This document shows positions 59,715 through 64,000 of a DNA stretch of 64,000 nucleotides, piece by piece. The notes under the pieces are model-generated. The model was not told the origin of the DNA, searched no databases, and was given only the letters and a program-made list of their open reading frames with translations. The stretch is from Thermodesulfobacteriota bacterium (GTDB lineage Bacteria; Desulfobacterota; Desulfobacteria; Desulfobacterales; Desulfosudaceae): the NCBI GenBank assembly GCA_040753795.1, contig JBFMDX010000007.1:62001-126000 (forward strand). The letters are read 5' to 3'. Made by a program: the position numbers and the translations under genes. Numbering within the stretch: the stretch's first letter is position 1; the number at the start of each line of letters is the position of its first letter.

Positions 59715-61858
59715 GGCCGCAAGTCCGATCGACTCTTGTCCGGCGGGTCGATGATGATCCGCACGTCCGCCACGGTGGCGCCCCGGCCCTCTTCATGGAC
59801 CATCAGGGGGTTGATATCCAGTTCCACGATGGACGGGTTGTCCACCACCATGTCCGACAGGCTGACCAGCATTTTCTGCAGGGCCAGCACATCCCGTTTC
59901 GGCTTTCCCCGAAATCCGTCCAGCATGGGAAAGGAGTGAATGCTTCTGATCATCCGCACGGCATTGTTGCGGCCGATGGGCGCCAGACGGAAGACCACGT
60001 CCTTGAACAGCTCCACAAAAATACCGCCCAGGCCGAACATGATCAGATGGCCGAAATCCGGATAGCGGTTGACGCCGAGGATAACCTCCTCCCCCAGGGG
60101 GGCCAGTTTCTGCACCAGGACGCCCCGGATCGTGGCCCGGGAATCGTAATTGCGGGCGTTGGCGACGATGGTCTCAAACGCGGCCCGGACCTCATCTTCG
60201 GTTTTCAGCCAGACCCGCACGCCGTCCGCCTCGGACTTGTGAATGATCTGCGGAGAAACGATCTTCATGACCACCGGATACCCTGTTGCTTCGGCGATCT
60301 CCACGGCCTGGTCGGCGGTTTCGGCCAGCCGGGTGGGCAGGACGTTAAATCCGTAACAGGCCAGCAGTTCGTTTCCTTCCAGTTCGCCAAGATAGGTCTG
60401 CCCTTTTTTCCGGCAGGCGTTGATGATTTCTCTGGCCCGTTTTTTGTTGTGTGTCAGCTTGAACTGAGCCAGGTGCTGGCGATGCACCCACTGCTCCGAG
60501 CGGTACAGGGCGCCGATGGCCTTGGCGGCGTTTTCCGGGAAACGGTAGACCGGAATATGGTTTTCCTGAAGGTGCCGGACCCCTTCGGACACGTCGATGA
60601 CGCCCATGAAGGCGCAGACCACCGGCTTGGGTGTCCGCCGGGCGATCTTGGAAATCACCCGGGCGGTCTTGATGGCGTTGGTCATGGACTGGGGCGTCAA
60701 TATGACCAGGGCGCTGTCCGTGTTTTCATCCTTGATGACGGCATCCAGGGCGTTATGGTAGCGGTCCGGGTCGGCGTCGCCGATGACGTCCACCGGGTTG
60801 TTGATATTGGCCGTGGGCGGCAGGTGGCTGGCCAGGACCTCGGTGGTCTCCGGGGAAAAGCGGGCCAGTTCCAGGCCGCTGACTTCAGTCATGTCCGTGG
60901 CCACGATGCCCGGTCCGCCGGCATTGGTGACGATGGCGATGCGCTTGCCCCGGGGAAATTTTTTGGCGGCAAAGGCGCCGGCGTAATCAAACAGTTCATT
61001 GACCGACTCCACCCGGATGATGCCGGTCTCGGCGAAGATGGCGTCATACACGCCTTCAGACCCGGCAATGGAACCGGTATGGGAAGAGGCGGCGGCAGCG
61101 CCGGCGCCGGTCCGGCCCGATTTGATGGCCAGGATGGGGGTGGGATTTTTCCCGGAGGTGATCTCCCGCACGGTCTCGACAAACTCCTGGCCGCCCCGCT
61201 TGAGCTGCTCCAGGTACATCATGATGACGTCGGTGTCGGCGTCCTTGTGAAGGTACTTGAGCAGGTCCAGCTCGTCCACGTCGGCCTTGTTGCCGGTGGA
61301 GATGAACTTGGAGAACCCCACCCCCATGTCGGCGGCGAAATCCAGGACCGCCGTGCACAGGGCGCCGCTCTGGGAGATAAAAGAGATGTTGCCGGTTTTG
61401 GGCATGCGGGCGGAAAAGCTGGCATTGAGGCGGACCTTGTCCTTGGGATTGATCACGCCCAAGCAGTTGGGTCCCACCAGGGGGATGCCGGCTTTGCGGC
61501 AGCGCCGGGCGATCTCCTCCTCGATCTCCTTGCCCCTGCCGCCGACCTCCTTGAACCCGGCCGAGACGATGACCACCCCTTTGACCTTTTTGGTGATGCA
61601 TTCATCGATGGCGATCAGGGCCGCCTCGGGCGGCAGAATGATCATGGCCAGGTCCACCGGGTCGGTTATGGCCAGCACGCTGGGATAGGTTTTGACGCAG
61701 AGAATGGCCTCCGCCCTGGGGTTGACCGGATAGAGGGTTCCCTGGAAATGGCCGTCGAGAATGTTTTCAAACAGGTCATGGCCCACCTTGCCGGGGGTGG
61801 TGGAGGCGCCGATCACGGCCACGGATTTGGGGGAGAATATCGCGTCAAGTTTGTCCAT
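59711..61858 (-). CDS. ADP-forming acetyl/acyl-CoA synthetase
   Basis: 715 residues, fusing the alpha and beta parts. CoA-binding domain with FSPKSVAVIGASTTPGKVGH; succinyl-CoA-ligase-like domains with GPNCLGVINP and the phospho-His segment SSHTGSIAGSEGVYDAIFAE; C-terminal ATP-grasp with GYPVVMKIVSPQIIHKSEAD and ELDINPLMVHEEG. It converts acyl-CoA, ADP and phosphate to acid, CoA and ATP, saving energy from acyl-CoA in anaerobes. The chain order is domains 1-2-5-3-4. It may serve the beta-oxidation products suggested by the acyl-CoA dehydrogenase, though that gene is 60 kb away. Confidence 0.93.
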   Translation of the reverse strand: MDKLDAIFSPKSVAVIGASTTPGKVGHDLFENILDGHFQGTLYPVNPRAEAILCVKTYPSVLAITDPVDLAMIILPPEAALIAIDECITKKVKGVVIVSAGFKEVGGRGKEIEEEIARRCRKAGIPLVGPNCLGVINPKDKVRLNASFSARMPKTGNISFISQSGALCTAVLDFAADMGVGFSKFISTGNKADVDELDLLKYLHKDADTDVIMMYLEQLKRGGQEFVETVREITSGKNPTPILAIKSGRTGAGAAAASSHTGSIAGSEGVYDAIFAETGIIRVESVNELFDYAGAFAAKKFPRGKRIAIVTNAGGPGIVATDMTEVSGLELARFSPETTEVLASHLPPTANINNPVDVIGDADPDRYHNALDAVIKDENTDSALVILTPQSMTNAIKTARVISKIARRTPKPVVCAFMGVIDVSEGVRHLQENHIPVYRFPENAAKAIGALYRSEQWVHRQHLAQFKLTHNKKRAREIINACRKKGQTYLGELEGNELLACYGFNVLPTRLAETADQAVEIAEATGYPVVMKIVSPQIIHKSEADGVRVWLKTEDEVRAAFETIVANARNYDSRATIRGVLVQKLAPLGEEVILGVNRYPDFGHLIMFGLGGIFVELFKDVVFRLAPIGRNNAVRMIRSIHSFPMLDGFRGKPKRDVLALQKMLVSLSDMVVDNPSIVELDINPLMVHEEGRGATVADVRIIIDPPDKSRSDLRP

Positions 61859-61868
61859 ATTTGTCTCC

Positions 61869-63395
61869 TTATCGGGAAAAGTAATCCCGTATCGCTTCGG
61901 TCAATCCATCGATCGTATACTCCCCGGCCGTTACATCCACCGTAAACCCCTCCTGCTGCGCGGTCTCCGTGGTGATGGGCCCGATGGAGGCAATGGTCAC
62001 GCCTTGCAGCAGGCGGCCGGCTTCGGCCGGATCGGCCGGCAGCAGGGCGCGGAAATTCTTGACGGTGGAGGAGCTGGTAAAGGTGATCATGTCCACCTGT
62101 TTCTCTTTTAACGCCGCCAGCAATTCATCGGCGGCCGAGGTGTCCTGCCGGGTAAAATAGACCGGGATTTCATCCACCTGCGCCCCCATGGCCGCAAGTT
62201 CCCTGGGAAGGACGAAACGCGCCTCGGCGGCCCGGGGCAGAAGCACCTTTTTGCCGTTCATGTCCCGGCCGCGGAAAGCCTCCACCACCGACTCGGCCCG
62301 GTAGCTGTCGGGCATGATGTCGGAGCGGAGCCCGAAGGCCAGCAGGCGGTCCCGGGTGGCCGGCCCGATGACGGCGGTTTGCACCTGATGCAGTGCCCGC
62401 ACGTCCAGCCCTTTTTCAAACAGCCGCGAAAAGAAGAACTCCACGCCGTTGACGCTGGTGAACACCAGCCAGTCGTAGGCGGCCAGGTTGTCCAGGGCCG
62501 CGTCCAGGGCCGAGAAATCCTCCGGCGCCTCGATGCGGATGGTGGGGCACTCCAGGCAGGCCGCGCCCAGATCGGTCAGCAGCTTGACCAGTTCGCTGGC
62601 CTGGGCCCGGGCCCGGGTAACGACGATTCTTTTGCCGAACAAAGGCCGGTTCTCAAACCAGCCGATGGTTTCCCGCAGGCGGATGACCTCGCCGACCACG
62701 ATGATGCAGGGCGCCTGCAGGCCCGCCTGCCGCGCTTTTTCCACGATGTCGGCCAGGGTGCCGGTGACGGTCTTCTGTTCCGGCGTGGTTCCCCAGCGGA
62801 CCAGGGCCACCGGCGTGCCGGCCGCGAGGCCGTTGGCCATGAGCTGTCCGGTGATGTGGGGCAGGTTTTTCACGCCCATGAAAAAGACCAGGGTGCCGCC
62901 CAGGGAGGCCAGGGCCGGCCAGTTGATGCTGGAGACTTCCTTGTCCGGTTTTTCATGGCCCGTCACCAGGCAGACCGAGGAGGTGAAGTCCCGGTGGGTC
63001 AAAGGGATGCCGGCATAGGCGGGTGCGGCAATGGCCGAGGTGACGCCGGGAACGATCTCAAAAGCAATTCCCCGCTCGACCAGGTACTCGGCTTCCTCGC
63101 CGCCGCGGCCGAAGATGAAGGGGTCGCCGCCTTTCAGGCGTGCGACAGTCTTGCCGCCGGCCGCCTTGTCGGCGATCAGGGCGTTGATCCCCTCCTGGGG
63201 CAGAGTGTGGTCCCCGCCCTTCTTGCCCACATAGATGATTTCCGCGTCCTGGCGGGCATAGGCCAGAAGCTGGTCGGCGGCCAGGTAATCGTAGACCACC
63301 ACGTCCGCGTTGCGGATGCATTCAACCCCTTTGACCGTGATCAGGCCCGGATCTCCCGGCCCCGCTCCGATAAGATAGACTTTACCTGTCGCCAT
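61869..63395 (-). CDS. Fused uroporphyrinogen-III C-methyltransferase / uroporphyrinogen-III synthase
   Basis: 508 residues. Residues 1-245 are CobA/SumT: VYLIGAGPGDPGLITVKGVE, ARLKGGDPFIFGRGGEEAEY, AYAGIPLTHRDFTSSVCLVTGH (split here as two motifs) and IIVVGEVIRLRE. Residues 255-508 are HemD: GKRIVVTRARAQASELVKLL, WLVFTSVNGVEFFF and MITFTSSSTVKNFRALLP. The first converts uroporphyrinogen III to precorrin-2, the second makes uroporphyrinogen III from hydroxymethylbilane. With SirC-like protein at 20395-21057 it gives sirohydrochlorin. CobA-HemD fusions are common in sulfate reducers and clostridia. It starts at ATG 63395, ten bases before the synthetase start region. Confidence 0.95.
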   Translation of the reverse strand: MATGKVYLIGAGPGDPGLITVKGVECIRNADVVVYDYLAADQLLAYARQDAEIIYVGKKGGDHTLPQEGINALIADKAAGGKTVARLKGGDPFIFGRGGEEAEYLVERGIAFEIVPGVTSAIAAPAYAGIPLTHRDFTSSVCLVTGHEKPDKEVSSINWPALASLGGTLVFFMGVKNLPHITGQLMANGLAAGTPVALVRWGTTPEQKTVTGTLADIVEKARQAGLQAPCIIVVGEVIRLRETIGWFENRPLFGKRIVVTRARAQASELVKLLTDLGAACLECPTIRIEAPEDFSALDAALDNLAAYDWLVFTSVNGVEFFFSRLFEKGLDVRALHQVQTAVIGPATRDRLLAFGLRSDIMPDSYRAESVVEAFRGRDMNGKKVLLPRAAEARFVLPRELAAMGAQVDEIPVYFTRQDTSAADELLAALKEKQVDMITFTSSSTVKNFRALLPADPAEAGRLLQGVTIASIGPITTETAQQEGFTVDVTAGEYTIDGLTEAIRDYFSR

Positions 63396-63440
63396 GCGAT
63401 TGTTTTTCTCCCTTTTTTGACGGCTTCGTAAAAAACCGCG

Positions 63441-63496
63441 TCGTCATGCCGGGCAAGCCTGTCCCGGACTTGATCCGGGAACCCGGCATCCAGAAA
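63441..63496. repeat. GTCATGCCGGGC...CCCGGCATCCAG repeat, copy 1
   Basis: CGTCATGCCGGGC at the left pairs with ACCCGGCATCCAG at the right; the interior TCCCGGACTTGATCCGGGA is itself palindromic. Such dispersed repeats are frequent in alpha- and deltaproteobacterial genomes. A shorter copy is at 63791-63826. Confidence 0.7.
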
Positions 63497-63536
63497 ATAA
63501 GTCTGCATGCCTTATTATTATGGTTGATGGCTTGAT

Positions 63537-63730
63537 AAAAAGTGTGCTTGTTCGCTCCCCGATCCTTTTGGGCGGGCGCGACGCTCTTCGCGGAATTTCT
63601 CGAACTCGGGCTGTTCAATGGTTCAAAAAATGTCCGAATTTCACCCTCAGACAACGAGAAATTCTTATCGCGAAGACCGCCGCGCCCTTTCTTCCCAAAA
63701 TGATCGCAGGTCGCTCACAACCAACTTTTT
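63537..63730 (+). repeat. Long palindromic intergenic element, copy D
   Basis: 194 bp. The outer arms AAAAAGTGTGCTTG and CAACCAACTTTTT pair imperfectly, then GCTCCCCGATC with GATCGCAGGTCGC, TTTTGGG/CCCAAAA, GGGCGCGACGCTCTTCGCG with CGCGAAGACCGCCGCGCCC, and AATTTCTCG/CGAGAAATT. The shared 18-mer is at 63596-63613. The loop shares TTCAAT...ATGTCCG with copy A. Confidence 0.87.
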
Positions 63731-63790
63731 ACCGGCCATTCATCGTTAAACGTCCTGCTGCTACCCTACTTTAAGGTTTTTCCCAGTGCC

Positions 63791-63826
63791 GCGTCATGCC
63801 GGGCTCCGACCCGGCATCCAGAAAAA
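63791..63826. repeat. GTCATGCCGGGC...CCCGGCATCCAG repeat, copy 2
   Basis: GCGTCATGCCGGGCTCCGAC followed by CCGGCATCCAGAAAA, the short form of the repeat at 63441-63496 and in the same orientation. Confidence 0.7.
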
Positions 63827-63870
63827 AACTGCATAACGTGTTTGCTAATCGTCAGACCTTGCGCATTATG

Positions 63871-63999
63871 TCACCACCACCAGCGCCATAGCCAAGACCA
63901 TCGGCTGAGGTGCTCCCAAAACGAATCTCCAAAATGCATGGCCAACAAGCCACACGCAATTGCCACCAGCACTGCTGCTGCCAAGTATCCGTAGCCACC
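63871..63999 (-). CDS. Possible C-terminal end of a membrane protein running off the right edge
   Basis: On the minus strand the last 43 codons end in TGA at 63873-63871. They encode GGYGYLAAAVLVAIACGLLA and then a Trp-rich tail (FWEHLSRWSWLWRWWW). This looks like a final membrane helix and an aromatic C-terminus. Too little is present to name it, and two other frames are also open over this short stretch. Confidence 0.3.
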   Translation of the reverse strand, partial: GGYGYLAAAVLVAIACGLLAMHFGDSFWEHLSRWSWLWRWWW

Positions 64000-64000
64000 T

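Larger units (their letters stand above)
63396..63870. other. Intergenic repeat region
   Basis: 475 bp holding two GTCATGCCGGG-type repeats and palindromic element copy D, with no gene that I can support. Confidence 0.6.

Noticed and set aside
59795-61945. 716-codon open frame on the plus strand
   Set aside because: It is antisense to the ADP-forming acyl-CoA synthetase and its composition (His/Gly/Asp/Val-rich) is that of a shadow frame in GC-rich DNA.
1-64000. tRNA, rRNA, CRISPR array or insertion sequence
   Set aside because: No tRNA T-loop pattern, rRNA segment, regularly spaced direct repeats or transposase protein was found on reading both strands.

Overview
The window looks like chromosomal DNA of an anaerobic, GC-rich Desulfobacterota bacterium, most likely a sulfate reducer of the Desulfosarcina/Desulfococcus kind. 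This is inferred from gene content: a type II rubredoxin, a rubrerythrin-like protein, a multihaem cytochrome c, a sirohaem/haem gene set split over two sites, an ADP-forming acyl-CoA synthetase and a corrinoid methyltransferase module. No 16S gene, tRNA, CRISPR array, prophage or recognisable transposase is present, so the assignment is an inference.

Layout. 1-3.3 kb: 5' part of an acyl-CoA dehydrogenase gene, divergent from a redox set (rubredoxin, rubrerythrin-like protein, pentahaem cytochrome). 3.3-12.6 kb: mutY, a ZIP transporter, a TIGR01777 epimerase, a membrane beta-propeller protein, a D-aminoacylase-type amidohydrolase and a DUF255 thioredoxin protein behind a sigma-54-like promoter. 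12.6-14.4 kb: an AT-rich secreted-protein gene bracketed by two inverted copies of a long palindromic repeat. 14.4-19.8 kb: a phytoene-desaturase-like oxidoreductase, then an FHA / Ser-Thr kinase / degenerate GGDEF operon on the minus strand. 20.1-23.8 kb: a metallo-beta-lactamase remnant, then sirC-ccsA-hemA and an HD hydrolase. 24.0-33.7 kb: TetR regulator, methyltetrahydrofolate methyltransferase, UroD-type methyltransferase, corrinoid protein and sugar isomerase, followed by a GH3 glycosidase, a xylulokinase and an aldo/keto-reductase-like protein. 33.7-40.1 kb: small proteins, a lower-GC islet (SMP-30-like, epimerase, four-helix bundle) and a HipBA toxin-antitoxin pair. 40.3-57.8 kb: CrtC/AttH-like protein, TetR, alpha/beta hydrolase, SDR, RPH-like phosphotransferase, a radical SAM-alpha/beta hydrolase fusion, chelatase I and D subunits, a geranylgeranyl-reductase-type flavoprotein, a methyltransferase, a lipoprotein CrtI-like oxidoreductase and an iron-sulfur protein. 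57.8-63.4 kb: MFS transporter, phosphopantetheinyl transferase, ADP-forming acyl-CoA synthetase and a CobA-HemD fusion.

Most notable systems. First, 24.0-32.9 kb combines a complete three-protein corrinoid O-demethylase module with sugar isomerase, beta-glycosidase and pentulose kinase genes. I infer anaerobic demethylation and catabolism of an O-methylated sugar or methyl glycoside. Second, at least four copies of a 180-210 bp imperfect palindrome lie between genes. They share an identical 18-bp core, but the stem arms differ from copy to copy and still pair within each copy. Third, 47.0-54.1 kb carries a radical SAM protein fused to a haloalkane-dehalogenase-like hydrolase, beside chelatase I/D genes and a BchP-like reductase in a genome segment with no photosynthesis genes.
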